From: Bacillota bacterium | GTDB lineage: Bacteria > Bacillota > Clostridia > Oscillospirales > Ruminococcaceae | Reading direction: 5' to 3' | NCBI GenBank assembly: GCA_023391875.1 | Contig: JAEWAB010000004.1 | Coordinates: forward strand, 620,001-684,000 | Length of the DNA stretch: 64,000 nt | In this document: positions 11,701 to 19,976 of the stretch, piece after piece | Layout of the letters: each line of letters opens with the position of its first letter | How positions within the stretch are numbered: the stretch's first letter is position 1 | Program-made: the position numbers and the translations under genes | Notes under the pieces: model-generated | The model's input: the letters and a program-made list of their open reading frames with translations, nothing else | Databases searched by the model: none | Told to the model about the DNA's origin: nothing

Positions 11701-12335
11701 TCAAAGCCCTCGGCACCGTTAATGTGGACGCCATCGAGGAATACAAAGAGGTTTCGCAGCGCTACGAGTTCTTAAAGGCACAGATTACCGATGTAGAGAG
11801 CTCGCGCGACGAACTCTTGCGCCTGATCAGCGACCTTACGGTGAAGATGCGCGAGATCTTTACCGAAAGCTTTGTGCAGATCAACAAAAACTTCGGCGAG
11901 GTATTCGTCGAGCTGTTCGGCGGCGGCTCCGCGCACCTTACCCTCACCGACGAGGGCGACGTGCTCGAGAGCGGCATCGAGATTTTTGTAGAGCCGCCGG
12001 GCAAGATCATTAAAAACCTCTCGGCACTTTCGGGCGGCGAGCAGGCCTTTGTGGCGATCGCCATCTACTTCGCCATCCTAAAGGTTCGCCCCGCGCCCTT
12101 CTGCCTCTTGGATGAAATCGAGGCGGCGCTCGACGATGTAAACGTAGCCAAGTACGCGCAGTACCTGCACCGGTTTAACGATACCACCCAGTTTATCGCC
12201 ATCACTCACCGCCGCGGCACCATGGAGGAGGCAGACGTACTCTATGGCGTAACGATGCAGGAGGAGGGCGTCTCCAAGCTGCTGGAACTGAAGGTAAGCG
12301 AGGTAGAAAGCAAGCTGGGCCTTAAGAATACATAA
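8760..12335 (+). CDS. smc: Chromosome segregation ATPase SMC
   Basis: SMC is the ATP-driven DNA loop-extruding subunit of condensin. The N-terminal head begins ILKSLEIQGFKSFPDKT with Walker A GPNGSGKSNISDAVRW. Long coiled coils flank a hinge near residues 510-670. The C-terminal head has the signature LSGGEQAFVAIAIYFAIL and Walker B LLDEIEAALDD. I chose TTG 8760 (1191 residues) because AAAGGA at 8745-8750 is well placed and the family starts at this point; the upstream TTG 8739 and GTG 8754 are alternatives. ftsY follows 39 bases downstream. Confidence 0.95.
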   Translation: MILKSLEIQGFKSFPDKTKLAFGGGITAVVGPNGSGKSNISDAVRWVLGEQSTKTLRGSRMEDVIFGGTKLRKPVGFSQVALTIDNTDHTLPVESEEVTVTRKLYRSGESEYRINGNSVRLKDVYELFMDTGLGKDGYSIIGQGRIAEIVGAKSAERREIFEEASGISKYRYRKTEAERRLEQAQENLLRLKDILTELEDRVGPLKIQSEKAQAFLKLSEEKKRLEVSLYIKSLDKAKEALREQENRIMVCKASYDGVDDELTALENDINAVFAQAQQCAVAIEKKRTERQTLEEELSKRESEIAVLRNDIFHKNENIARIQRDIETQSLAVSDIDAQISARLAQLEDKTTLIAELQTQCAASEETLNNFLTDNARHNDRLEAANRELAAINQKISQSRVTELTCTSSLEELIQRSAQLTQSLDMKRTEFERLGAELADTQVFVDELDVKIESETNTVKGYDFKLSKRKARLEESAKQVNALDLAIKEKSQNARLLEDLERSMEGFTQSVKTVMRMAGGGALRGVLGPVSSLIQVPQRYTVAVETALSFALQNIVVENEEVAKRAIALLKNENAGRATFLPVNTIEGNVLDDRSLTAQPGFVGVASKLIEYDAKYTGVVNSLLGRIVICEDLDNAVSMAKKNGYRFKLVTLDGQVVNAGGSLTGGSAVKSSGLLSRRNDIERLHAQAKELEQKLAAAKGEHDALKAEIAGVEAEYLASKSVLETMLEDRSKAEIQRQLALRNLSETEKAIGELETERTRSAEREQRLNDDLAKAKAELAESTTLAAALEEQLSATSQLKDELRQKRRDLTDEISALKMRILGETKEAEGLKQSADELAARKESQSGRFDELNAEVQTLTEEINGITAKIEEILVSKEAVNAQAAAMEDEIHALSEERLAFEKQANDKRGEEKAILSRREDISKEMARLEERKVSAQTEYDQIIAKLWDEYELTKSEAAAIAEDIPNVTVAQRSLAEVKNKIKALGTVNVDAIEEYKEVSQRYEFLKAQITDVESSRDELLRLISDLTVKMREIFTESFVQINKNFGEVFVELFGGGSAHLTLTDEGDVLESGIEIFVEPPGKIIKNLSALSGGEQAFVAIAIYFAILKVRPAPFCLLDEIEAALDDVNVAKYAQYLHRFNDTTQFIAITHRRGTMEEADVLYGVTMQEEGVSKLLELKVSEVESKLGLKNT

Positions 12336-12374
12336 AGAGATACGCACAATCCAAAAGCCGGAAGGAAAATGAGC

Positions 12375-13298
12375 ATGGGATTTTTTGAAAAACTCACGGG
12401 CGGGCTGAAAAAAACACGCGATTCAATGGCGAAGGCCGTAGACTCGATGTTTAAATCGTTCACCAAGATCGATAAGGAACTTTTTGAGGAACTGGAAGAA
12501 ATCCTTATCATGTCCGATGTGGGCGCCGTTACGGCCGCTGATATCTGCGAGCAGTTAAGGGCGCGCGTGAAGGAAAAGGGGATTACCGACCCTTCCATGA
12601 TTACGGCAGAGCTGCAGGGGCTTATCACCGACATGCTGCGCGGCGGCGAGGCGCTAAAGCTTACCACCAAGCCGTCGGTGATACTCGTTATCGGCGTTAA
12701 CGGCGTGGGCAAAACCACCACCATCGGCAAGCTCTCGGCGAACCTCAGGTCATCGGGCAAAGCCGTGATGCTCGGTGCCGCCGATACCTTCCGCGCGGCG
12801 GCCATAGACCAGCTCGAGATCTGGGCGCAGCGCGCGGGCGTACCCATGATACGCCACAGCGAGGGCAGCGACCCGGCGGCCGTGGTGTACGATACCATCT
12901 CCGCCGCCAAGGCCAGAGGCAGCGATGTGGTGATCTGCGATACGGCGGGGCGGCTGCACAACAAAAAGAACCTGATGGACGAGCTGCATAAAATTACGCG
13001 CGTTATCGCCCGCGAGGCACAGGGCTGCGACCTTGAGGTGCTGCTGGTGCTCGATGCCACCACGGGGCAGAACGCGCTCAATCAGGCGCGCGAGTTTAAA
13101 GACGCGGCAGGCATCACCGGCATCGTGCTCACCAAGCTTGACGGCACGGCGCGCGGCGGTGTGGTGATCGGTATTAAAAACGAGTTGCAGGTGCCCATTA
13201 AGTATGTGGGTGTGGGCGAGGCCATCGACGACCTGCAGCCCTTTGACGCCGACGCCTTTGCCAAGGCACTGTTCGGGAAAAGCGAGTTGGGAGATTAA
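12375..13298 (+). CDS. ftsY: Signal recognition particle receptor FtsY
   Basis: FtsY is the SRP receptor GTPase that docks translating ribosomes at the membrane. The NG domain has G1 GVNGVGKTTTIGKL, the DTFRAAAIDQLEIW insertion, G3 DTAGRLHNKKNLMDEL and G4 TKLDGTARGG. The acidic A domain is almost absent, as usual in Firmicutes, giving about 307 residues. ATG 12369 and 12375 are both in frame. The GGAAGGA site at 12360-12366 is better spaced for 12375. Confidence 0.95.
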   Translation: MGFFEKLTGGLKKTRDSMAKAVDSMFKSFTKIDKELFEELEEILIMSDVGAVTAADICEQLRARVKEKGITDPSMITAELQGLITDMLRGGEALKLTTKPSVILVIGVNGVGKTTTIGKLSANLRSSGKAVMLGAADTFRAAAIDQLEIWAQRAGVPMIRHSEGSDPAAVVYDTISAAKARGSDVVICDTAGRLHNKKNLMDELHKITRVIAREAQGCDLEVLLVLDATTGQNALNQAREFKDAAGITGIVLTKLDGTARGGVVIGIKNELQVPIKYVGVGEAIDDLQPFDADAFAKALFGKSELGD

Positions 13299-13341
13299 GT
13301 ACGTAATAAATACTTACTTCACCGACTTCTGCATGAGAGGA

Positions 13342-13977
13342 ATGACCATATTAGTGGCTGTAATAAAGGAGATTGTATTCGCCTCCACCAACAAGGGCAA
13401 GATAAAGGAGATGAACGCACTGCTCGAGGGCACGGGTATCCGGCTGCTCTCGCTGAGTGATATCGGCTTTACGCAGGCGATAGAAGAAACGGGCACCACC
13501 TTTGAAGAAAACGCGCGCATCAAGGCGCGGGCGGTTTGCGCCTTTTGCGGCCTGCCGTCCTTTTCCGACGACAGCGGCCTTGCTATCGACGCGCTGGACG
13601 GCGTCCCCGGGGTTTACTCGGCGCGCTTTCTGGGGGAGGATACCCCTTATGAAATCAAAAATCGCATCGTGCTAGAAAAGCTGGAGAGGGTAGCCCCCGA
13701 AAAGCGCACGGCGCGGTATGAATGTGCGGTATGCTGCGTGTTCCCCGGCGGCGGTGAGATCGTCACGCACGGGGTGTGCGAGGGTACCATCGGCTTTGAG
13801 TCCAAAGGCAGCAACGGCTTTGGCTACGACCCCATCTTTTATGTGGGTGAAAGAAGCCTCGCCGAGTTTACCGACGACGAAAAAAACGCTGTCAGCCACA
13901 GAGGGCAGGCGGTACGGGCATTTGTAGAGCGCCTAAAAGAGTATAGCAGCAACGAAAATAGAGACGCCCCACGATAA
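13342..13977 (+). CDS. rdgB: dITP/XTP pyrophosphatase (RdgB/HAM1 family)
   Basis: The enzyme hydrolyses non-canonical purine nucleoside triphosphates (ITP, dITP, XTP) to monophosphates, cleaning the nucleotide pool. Family motifs are STNKGKIKEM near the start, SFSDDSGLAIDALDGVPGVYSAR in the middle and NGFGYDPIF near the C-terminus. The frame is open far upstream into ftsY, but homology begins only near 13372. ATG 13342 is the nearest ATG, GTG 13354 is a possible alternative, and AAAGGAG at 13365-13371 hints at an even shorter protein. The start is therefore uncertain by about 10 residues. Confidence 0.9.
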   Translation: MTILVAVIKEIVFASTNKGKIKEMNALLEGTGIRLLSLSDIGFTQAIEETGTTFEENARIKARAVCAFCGLPSFSDDSGLAIDALDGVPGVYSARFLGEDTPYEIKNRIVLEKLERVAPEKRTARYECAVCCVFPGGGEIVTHGVCEGTIGFESKGSNGFGYDPIFYVGERSLAEFTDDEKNAVSHRGQAVRAFVERLKEYSSNENRDAPR

Positions 13978-13999
13978 AGAAAGGCATAGGGATTTTAAT

Positions 14000-14287
14000 A
14001 TGTTAAACAGCAAACAACGAGCAGGGCTCAAAAGCCTTGCCAATAGCATAGACACCATCCTGCAGATCGGCAAAAATGAGATCTCCGACACCCTGGTAAA
14101 GCAGGTAGACGACGCTCTTACCGCTCGTGAGCTTATCAAGCTGCGCGTGTTGGAAACCGCCCCCTATTCCCCGCAGGAGGCCGCAGAGCTGCTGGCTGAA
14201 AAGACCCATTCCGAGGTGGTGCAGGTAATCGGCACCCGCTTTGTGCTATACCGGCGCAACAACAAGAAGCCGGTAATCGAGATATAA
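14000..14287 (+). CDS. yhbY: YhbY-family ribosome-associated RNA-binding protein
   Basis: This 95-residue protein is a single CRM (CRS1-YhbY) domain, an IF3-C-like RNA-binding fold that associates with pre-50S particles. It opens MLNSKQRAGLKSLANSI and contains a GxxE-like IGKNEISDTLVKQVDDAL stretch and the C-terminal VVQVIGTRFVLYRRN strand. It lies 22 bases after rdgB and just before the NAD synthesis gene, an order seen in many Firmicutes. Confidence 0.9.
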   Translation: MLNSKQRAGLKSLANSIDTILQIGKNEISDTLVKQVDDALTARELIKLRVLETAPYSPQEAAELLAEKTHSEVVQVIGTRFVLYRRNNKKPVIEI

Positions 14288-14364
14288 AAGACAAGCTTTT
14301 AAATCTCTTTGAAAAACTGCTGTCGGCTATGCCATTGCACCGCACTTTTTCAATATTAGGTACA

Positions 14365-14395
14365 TGCCCTTTCCGGCATGTTGCCGGAAAGGGCA
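14365..14395 (+). promoter_or_regulatory. Perfect 14-bp hairpin immediately 5' of nadD-yqeK
   Basis: Arms 14365-14378 and 14382-14395 are perfectly complementary around a TGT loop. The only ribosome-binding-like purine run before the nadD-yqeK start (GGAAAGGG, 14386-14393) is inside the right arm. No strong T-run follows, so a simple terminator is less likely than a translational or mRNA-stability element. Confidence 0.5.
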
Positions 14396-14406
14396 AAGAT
14401 TTTAAT

Positions 14407-15567
14407 ATGCGCAGAATCGGCATCTTCGGCGGCACCTTTAACCCCATCCATCAAGGACATCTGCATCTGGCCGCCGAGTTTTATAAACAGCTTGGGCTCA
14501 GCGAGGTACTGCTAATCCCTGATTATACCCCACCGCATAAGGCACACGATAATCTGGCCGACGGGGTAGACCGTTACAACCTCTGCCGTATTGCCGCCTA
14601 TGGGCTGCCCTATATCAGGGTGAGTGACTACGAGATACGCAGGCAGACCAAGAGCTATACCGTCTATACCCTCGAGCATTTCAGCGACCTTCACCCAAAC
14701 GCCGAGCTTTGCCTTTTGATGGGCAGCGACATGTTTTACACGGTGGATACCTGGCACGACGCCGCGCGCATCTTTGAGCTTGCCACGCTCTGCGCAGGGG
14801 CCAGAAATGCGGGTGAGTACGAAAAGCTCACGGCCTATGCCAAGGTGTTGGAGCAAAAGGGCGCCAAAACGCGGGTAGTAAATATAGAGGCGCTGAGCGT
14901 ATCCTCCACCGATATCCGTGAGGCGATCATAAACGGCAATCCCTTGCCGCAGGGGCTTCCCGAGAAGGTAAAGCGGTATATCGACACGGTTAGGCTCTAC
15001 ACCGACGAGACTGCGGAGGTCTTATCCTACAAGGCGCTACTCGAGCAGATGCTCTCGCCCAAACGGCGCTTTCACTCGCTGTGCGTCGCCAAAGAGGCGG
15101 CGGCGCTCGCGATAATTTTCGGCGCCGACGCGTCCAAGGCTTATACGGCGGGGCTTTTACACGATATCGCAAAGGATATGAGCCTAGAGCAGCAGTTGCA
15201 AATGCTTGCGAAGTTTGATATAATTTTGTCCGATGCCGAAAGCCGGTCCAAACAGCTTTGGCACGCGATGATCGGCGCGGAGTATGTCCGGCGCGAGCTG
15301 GGTATAAACGATGCCGAAATCATAAATGCTATAAGATACCATACTACTGCCCGCAGGGGCATAACGTTGTTAGAAAAAATTATCTATCTCGCAGACTGTA
15401 TCTCCTTTGAAAGAGACTACCCTGACGCAGCGATTATACGCGATAAGATAAATGATAGCCTTGACAGCGCCATGCAATGCGCTCTCTCGCTGACCATCCA
15501 ATCCCTGGCCAAAAGAGACTCGCTCATCCACATTGATACGATAGAGGCCTATAACGCATTATGCTAA
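14407..15567 (+). CDS. nadD: Nicotinate-mononucleotide adenylyltransferase fused to YqeK-like HD phosphohydrolase
   Basis: Residues 1 to about 195 are NadD: GIFGGTFNPIHQGHL carries the nucleotidyl-transferase HxGH motif, and LSVSSTDIREAI is the second ATP-binding motif. It adenylates nicotinate mononucleotide in NAD synthesis. From about residue 210 the chain continues as an HD-domain protein of the YqeK type (LLHDIAKDM, YHTTARRGITLLEKIIYLAD); YqeK proteins hydrolyse Ap4A. In Bacillus nadD and yqeK are separate neighbours; here there is one 386-residue frame with no internal stop. ATG 14407 fits the family; the earlier in-frame ATG at 14329 adds unrelated residues. Confidence 0.93.
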   Translation: MRRIGIFGGTFNPIHQGHLHLAAEFYKQLGLSEVLLIPDYTPPHKAHDNLADGVDRYNLCRIAAYGLPYIRVSDYEIRRQTKSYTVYTLEHFSDLHPNAELCLLMGSDMFYTVDTWHDAARIFELATLCAGARNAGEYEKLTAYAKVLEQKGAKTRVVNIEALSVSSTDIREAIINGNPLPQGLPEKVKRYIDTVRLYTDETAEVLSYKALLEQMLSPKRRFHSLCVAKEAAALAIIFGADASKAYTAGLLHDIAKDMSLEQQLQMLAKFDIILSDAESRSKQLWHAMIGAEYVRRELGINDAEIINAIRYHTTARRGITLLEKIIYLADCISFERDYPDAAIIRDKINDSLDSAMQCALSLTIQSLAKRDSLIHIDTIEAYNALC

Positions 15568-15599
15568 CCTTGCCGGCAGATTAAGCGGGAGGCTTAATC

Positions 15600-16610
15600 T
15601 TGAAAAAGAAAAATGCAATCGTTTTTTCCGTTACCTTTATTATCACGCTTGCGGTGCTGGCAGGTGTTTATTATGCCTTAAACACCAGCTTTTTGGCACA
15701 GAAGCCGTCGGAAAACCCTGCCTCGTCAGGCGCCGCTAATACATCCTCGGAATCCTTGCCGGTTGTGAACAATGAAAAAGTCACCACATTCCTGCTCTGT
15801 GGGCTGGACCTCAGTGAGCGCCTCACCGACGTTATCATGGTGGTGAGCATGGATACCGAAAAGAACGAGGTAAATGTTCTGCAGATACCGCGCGATACCT
15901 ATGTTGGGATAAACCGTTACGCTACGGGTAAGATTAACGCCGTTTATGGTACCGAGAAGAAGGGTACCACGCCCATTGGCAGGCTGATTGATGAAATAGG
16001 GCATACCTTTAAGCTGCCTATCGACCATTATGCCACCGTCAACATCCCGGGGCTAAAAAAGATTGTAGATTCCATGGGCGGTGTCGAGGTAGATATCCCG
16101 CAGGATATCAATTTCGGGCCCGGAGAAACCATTAAAAAGGGCAAGCAGACGCTTAACGGCCAAAAGGCCGAGTGGTTTGTTCGTTACCGCAAGGGTTACT
16201 ATAACGGCGATATCGGGCGCATGCATGCGCAGAGCCTCTTTTTAGAGGCGTGCGCAAACAAGGCGCTGCAGATGTCAAATACCCAGATTCTTTCGCTTCT
16301 TACGCAGGACTATAAAAACATGACCACCGACCTGACCGTCGCACAGATGATGGGTTACTACGGCAGCGTCCGCAGTTTAAAGCCGGAAAACATCCATTTT
16401 TACGCACTGGAGGGTGCAGGCCTCATGCATGAGAGTTACTCTGTTTACAGCATCGACAAGCAAAAGGCGGCCGACTTGTTAAACCAGCATTTCCGCCCGG
16501 GCAGCGAGCCCGTATCGGCTGAGGATTTAAACATTGTTGAGCTAAAGGCCGAGCAGACCATGGCTCAGGGAACGTCCGGAGATGAGCCAAGCGAAAATGC
16601 CGAACCATAA
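15600..16610 (+). CDS. LytR-CpsA-Psr (LCP) family cell-wall ligase
   Basis: LCP proteins attach undecaprenyl-linked glycopolymers such as teichoic acids to peptidoglycan on the outer face of the membrane. A short basic N-terminus is followed by one transmembrane helix (about residues 5-27) and a Ser/Ala-rich linker. The LCP core then shows a VNVLQIPRDTYVGI motif and later conserved arginines (WFVRYRKGYYNGDIGRMHAQ). TTG 15600 is chosen because GGGAGG at 15587-15592 lies 7 bases upstream. It is placed between nadD-yqeK and rsfS, as in several Firmicutes. Confidence 0.92.
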   Translation: MKKKNAIVFSVTFIITLAVLAGVYYALNTSFLAQKPSENPASSGAANTSSESLPVVNNEKVTTFLLCGLDLSERLTDVIMVVSMDTEKNEVNVLQIPRDTYVGINRYATGKINAVYGTEKKGTTPIGRLIDEIGHTFKLPIDHYATVNIPGLKKIVDSMGGVEVDIPQDINFGPGETIKKGKQTLNGQKAEWFVRYRKGYYNGDIGRMHAQSLFLEACANKALQMSNTQILSLLTQDYKNMTTDLTVAQMMGYYGSVRSLKPENIHFYALEGAGLMHESYSVYSIDKQKAADLLNQHFRPGSEPVSAEDLNIVELKAEQTMAQGTSGDEPSENAEP

Positions 16611-16626
16611 TGTGAATATATGTATA

Positions 16627-16635
16627 TGATATAAT
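16627..16635 (+). promoter_or_regulatory. Extended -10 promoter of rsfS-leuS
   Basis: A TGA TATAAT sequence matches the TGnTATAAT extended -10 class, which tolerates a weak -35. No good -35 is visible at 17 bases. It lies after the LCP gene stop and 33 bases before the rsfS start, next to an AAGGAGG site. Confidence 0.5.
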
Positions 16636-16667
16636 CCACTTAAACTTTAAGGAGGAATTTCAGCGGA

Positions 16668-17027
16668 ATGACTTCATTAGAAATGGCAAAGAAGGTTGTT
16701 TCGGTGCTGGACGCAAAGAAGGCTGAGGACATTCGTCTAATCCGTGTGCGCGACCTTACCGTGATTACCGACTATTTTGTGCTTGCCTCTGGCACAAGCT
16801 CTACCCATGTAAAGAGCCTCACCGACGAGGTGGAGTTCCAGCTCAAACAGGCGGGGGTTCAGCCCGCGGCGGTAGAGGGCTACGGCTCCGCGCAGTGGGT
16901 GGCGCTCGATTTCAGCACCGTGATCGTTCATGTATTCTATCCAGAGGCAAGACGCTTCTACGATTTGGAGCGCCTGTGGGCCGACGGTGAAAAGATAGAT
17001 ATCGAAAGCCTATTAAAGCAGGAATAA
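16668..17027 (+). CDS. rsfS: Ribosome silencing factor RsfS
   Basis: RsfS binds uL14 on the 50S subunit and blocks subunit joining when nutrients are short. The 119-residue protein is a full-length DUF143/Iojap domain, with the DLTVITDYFVLASGTS and VEGYGSAQWVALDFSTVIVHVFYPEARRFYDLERLW motifs split across its core. AAGGAGG precedes the ATG. It is located just before leuS and after nadD-yqeK, a classical context. Confidence 0.95.
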   Translation: MTSLEMAKKVVSVLDAKKAEDIRLIRVRDLTVITDYFVLASGTSSTHVKSLTDEVEFQLKQAGVQPAAVEGYGSAQWVALDFSTVIVHVFYPEARRFYDLERLWADGEKIDIESLLKQE

Positions 17028-17088
17028 AAAGCAGTAGGCTGCCGAGTTCGGTTCCCAGACAGCCCTCAGGAAAGGATTGACCGTATCA

Positions 17089-19506
17089 ATGAAATACGAA
17101 AATTTTAAAGAGGTTGAACGCAAGTGGCAAAATATCTGGGATGAAAAGGATGTTTTCGCCGCGAGCAACGATTACAGCAAGCCGAAGTACTATGCGCTGG
17201 TAGAGTTTCCTTACCCCTCGGGGCAGGGTCTTCACGTAGGGCATCCGCGCTCTTATACCGCACTGGATATCGTGGCAAGAAAGAAACGGCTCGAGGGCTT
17301 TAACGTTCTCTACCCCATGGGGTGGGACGCGTTCGGCCTGCCCACCGAGAACTACGCCATGAAGAACCATATTCATCCCGAGATCGTCACCCAGAAGAAC
17401 GTGGCGCGCTTTAAGTCGCAGCTGAAATCTCTCGGTCTTTCATTTGACTGGAACCGCGAGATCAACACCACCGACCCCGACTATTTCCGTTGGACGCAGT
17501 GGATATTCCTGCAGCTCTTCAAAAAAGGGCTTGCCTATAAAAAAGAGATGGCGGTTAACTGGTGCACCGGCTGCAAGGTGGTGCTGGCAAACGAAGAGGT
17601 TGTAAACGGCGTTTGTGAGCGCTGCGGCGGCGAAGTGGTGCGCAGGGTGAAAAGCCAGTGGATGCTGGGCATCACCCAGTACGCGCAGCGTTTGCTCGAC
17701 GATCTTGACACTGTCGACTACATAGACAGGGTAAAGGTTTCACAGCGCAACTGGATTGGCCGCTCCACGGGCGCCGAGGTGCAGTTTGCCACCACGGCGG
17801 GGGATGATATATTAACGGTGTACACCACCCGCCCCGATACCCTTTTCGGCGCCACCTATATGGTTATTTCGCCCGAGCATGAGATGATCGACAAATGGGC
17901 GGATAAGATCAGTAATCTCGAGGCGGTTAATGCCTACCGGCAGGAGGCGGCCAAGAAATCCGACTTCGACCGCACCGAGGTGGCCAAAGACAAAACAGGC
18001 GTGCGTCTGGAGGGCGTGATGGGCATTAACCCCGTGAACGGCACCCAGATACCCATCTACATCGCCGACTATGTGCTCACCAGCTACGGCACCGGCGCCA
18101 TTATGGCGGTGCCCGCGCACGATACGCGCGACTGGGAGTTTGCGAAGAAGTTTAACCTGCCCATCATTGAGGTGGTAAAGGGCGGCGACGTGCAGAACGA
18201 GGCCTTTACCGACTGCGCCACCGGCGTGATGGTAAACTCCGGCTTCTTGGACGGCCTTTCGGTGGAAGAGGCCAAAAAGACGATTACCGCTTGGCTTTCC
18301 GAGCATAAAAAGGGCGAGCCGAAGGTAAACTTTAAGCTGCGTGACTGGGTGTTCTCTCGCCAGCGCTACTGGGGCGAGCCGATACCGATCGTTATCTGCG
18401 ATAAATGCGGCTATGTGCCGCTGCCGGAAAACGAGCTTCCGCTGCGCCTGCCGCACATCGACTCCTACGAGCAGACCGAGACGGGGGAATCCCCCCTTGC
18501 CAAGATAGACGCTTGGGTGAACACGACCTGCCCGCACTGCGGCGGTCCGGCCAAGCGCGAAACTGACACCATGCCCCAGTGGGCGGGTTCGTCGTGGTAC
18601 TTTATGCGTTACTGCGACCCCACCTGCGCCACCGGTGTTGCCTCCAAAGAGGCGCTGGATTACTGGCTGCCAGTGGACTGGTATAACGGCGGCATGGAGC
18701 ATACCACGCTGCACCTGTTATACTCCCGCTTCTGGCATAAGTTTTTATACGACATCGGCGTAGTGTCCAGCCCCGAGCCTTACGCCAAGCGCACCAGCCA
18801 CGGCATGATACTGGGCGAAAACGGCGAAAAGATGAGCAAGTCCCGCGGCAACGTGGTAAACCCCGACGATATTGTAGGCGAGTACGGCGCCGACACCATG
18901 CGCCTTTACGAGATGTTCATCGGCGACTTTGAAAAGAGCGCGCCGTGGAACACCGCCTCCATCCGGGGTTGCCGCCGGTTCCTCGACCGCGCGTGGGATT
19001 TGTCCGAAGGTTTAACAGACGGCGATAGCTACCGCCCCGAGCTGGAGACCGCTTTTCACAAAACCATCAAGAAGGTTTCGGAGGACATCGAAGGGCTTAA
19101 GTTTAACACCGCCATTGCGGCACTCATGTCGCTGATTAACGATGTGACCAAGACCGATTCCATCAACCGTGCGGAGCTTAAAACCTTCCTGCTGCTCTTA
19201 AACCCCTTCGCGCCCCATATCACCGAGGAGATGTGGCAGCAAAACGGGTTTGAGGGTATGGTTACCCAGCAGAAGTGGCCCTCCTACGACCCCACGAAAT
19301 GCCGCGAGAACACCATCGAGATCGTGGTGCAGTTAAACGGCAAGATTAAAGACCGTCTGGTTATTGCGGCGGACGCCGAGGCTGCCGACGTGCTTGCTCA
19401 GGCGAAGAGCACGCCTAAGGCCTCCGAGGGGCTTGCGGGTATGCAGATTGTCAAGGAACTGTACGTGCCGGGCAAGCTTGTAAACCTGGTGGTAAAACCT
19501 GTTTAA
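17089..19506 (+). CDS. leuS: Leucyl-tRNA synthetase
   Basis: The class I synthetase charges tRNA-Leu. The HIGH-type motif is in FPYPSGQGLHVGHPRSY and the KMSKS motif in GEKMSKSRGN. A zinc-knuckle-like segment CTGC...CERCGG precedes the CP1 editing domain, which carries a T-rich editing motif (TTRPDT). The 805-residue length is normal. ATG 17089 is preferred because the TTG at 17077 abuts its GGAAAGGA site. No T-box leader fits in the 61-base gap after rsfS. Confidence 0.97.
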   Translation: MKYENFKEVERKWQNIWDEKDVFAASNDYSKPKYYALVEFPYPSGQGLHVGHPRSYTALDIVARKKRLEGFNVLYPMGWDAFGLPTENYAMKNHIHPEIVTQKNVARFKSQLKSLGLSFDWNREINTTDPDYFRWTQWIFLQLFKKGLAYKKEMAVNWCTGCKVVLANEEVVNGVCERCGGEVVRRVKSQWMLGITQYAQRLLDDLDTVDYIDRVKVSQRNWIGRSTGAEVQFATTAGDDILTVYTTRPDTLFGATYMVISPEHEMIDKWADKISNLEAVNAYRQEAAKKSDFDRTEVAKDKTGVRLEGVMGINPVNGTQIPIYIADYVLTSYGTGAIMAVPAHDTRDWEFAKKFNLPIIEVVKGGDVQNEAFTDCATGVMVNSGFLDGLSVEEAKKTITAWLSEHKKGEPKVNFKLRDWVFSRQRYWGEPIPIVICDKCGYVPLPENELPLRLPHIDSYEQTETGESPLAKIDAWVNTTCPHCGGPAKRETDTMPQWAGSSWYFMRYCDPTCATGVASKEALDYWLPVDWYNGGMEHTTLHLLYSRFWHKFLYDIGVVSSPEPYAKRTSHGMILGENGEKMSKSRGNVVNPDDIVGEYGADTMRLYEMFIGDFEKSAPWNTASIRGCRRFLDRAWDLSEGLTDGDSYRPELETAFHKTIKKVSEDIEGLKFNTAIAALMSLINDVTKTDSINRAELKTFLLLLNPFAPHITEEMWQQNGFEGMVTQQKWPSYDPTKCRENTIEIVVQLNGKIKDRLVIAADAEAADVLAQAKSTPKASEGLAGMQIVKELYVPGKLVNLVVKPV

Positions 19507-19524
19507 ACAAAACGCCTGAAAGTA

Positions 19525-19554
19525 TTGACATTTTAGCGCTCTTCATTGTATAAT
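19525..19554 (+). promoter_or_regulatory. Consensus sigma-A promoter of rpsU
   Basis: TTGACA (19525-19530) and TATAAT (19549-19554) both match consensus, with an 18-base spacer. The predicted transcript begins near 19561 and has an 80-base leader before the S21 start. Confidence 0.85.
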
Positions 19555-19643
19555 AAATTTCGTTACTAAAGTTGCAAACCTGAATTCAATTGAGGTTTTC
19601 ACCTTAGATTACCCTGCCGCGTGGCGGAGGGAGGGAATTAAAA

Positions 19644-19820
19644 ATGGCAGAAATTCGTATTAAAGATAACGAGTCCCTTGACAGCGCTCTTAGACGTTTT
19701 AAAAGACAATGCGCCAGAGCCGGTGTTTTGCAGGAAGTTCGCAAGAGAGAGCACTACGAAAAACCATCCGTTAAGCGCAAGAAGAAGTCGGAGGCTGCAC
19801 GTAAACGCAAGTTTAAGTAA
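19644..19820 (+). CDS. rpsU: 30S ribosomal protein S21
   Basis: This 58-codon gene encodes the small basic protein S21, which binds near the anti-Shine-Dalgarno region of the 30S platform. The start MAEIRIKDNESLDSALRR and the Lys/Arg-rich tail ending RKRKFK are diagnostic. A strong GGAGGGAGGGA ribosome-binding site sits at 19626-19636. It forms its own transcription unit, with a consensus promoter upstream and an intrinsic terminator 33 bases downstream, unlike the flanking operons. Confidence 0.96.
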   Translation: MAEIRIKDNESLDSALRRFKRQCARAGVLQEVRKREHYEKPSVKRKKKSEAARKRKFK

Positions 19821-19852
19821 GCCGGTGACGGGTTACTGTACCTGAAAAAGCA

Positions 19853-19879
19853 AGCGGGCAGATAATGCCCGCTTTTTTT
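19853..19879 (+). terminator. Intrinsic terminator of rpsU
   Basis: A perfect 8-bp GC-rich stem (19853-19860 with 19866-19873) with a GATAA loop is followed directly by a run of Ts. Confidence 0.9.
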
Positions 19880-19976
19880 CTACGTTTTATACTTGGCGGG
19901 CTTATGGCCTGCTTGGTAATCATATATTGTATGTAGGTGTTTGTCATGCCCGCGTGTATGCGAAAGGGAGTGCTTT

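Noticed and set aside
12336..13341. Gene starting at 13204 as a longer RdgB
   Set aside because: The upstream 46 residues overlap ftsY in another frame and are not RdgB-like.
17028..17088. T-box leader before leuS
   Set aside because: The 61-base gap is too short and has no T-box sequence.
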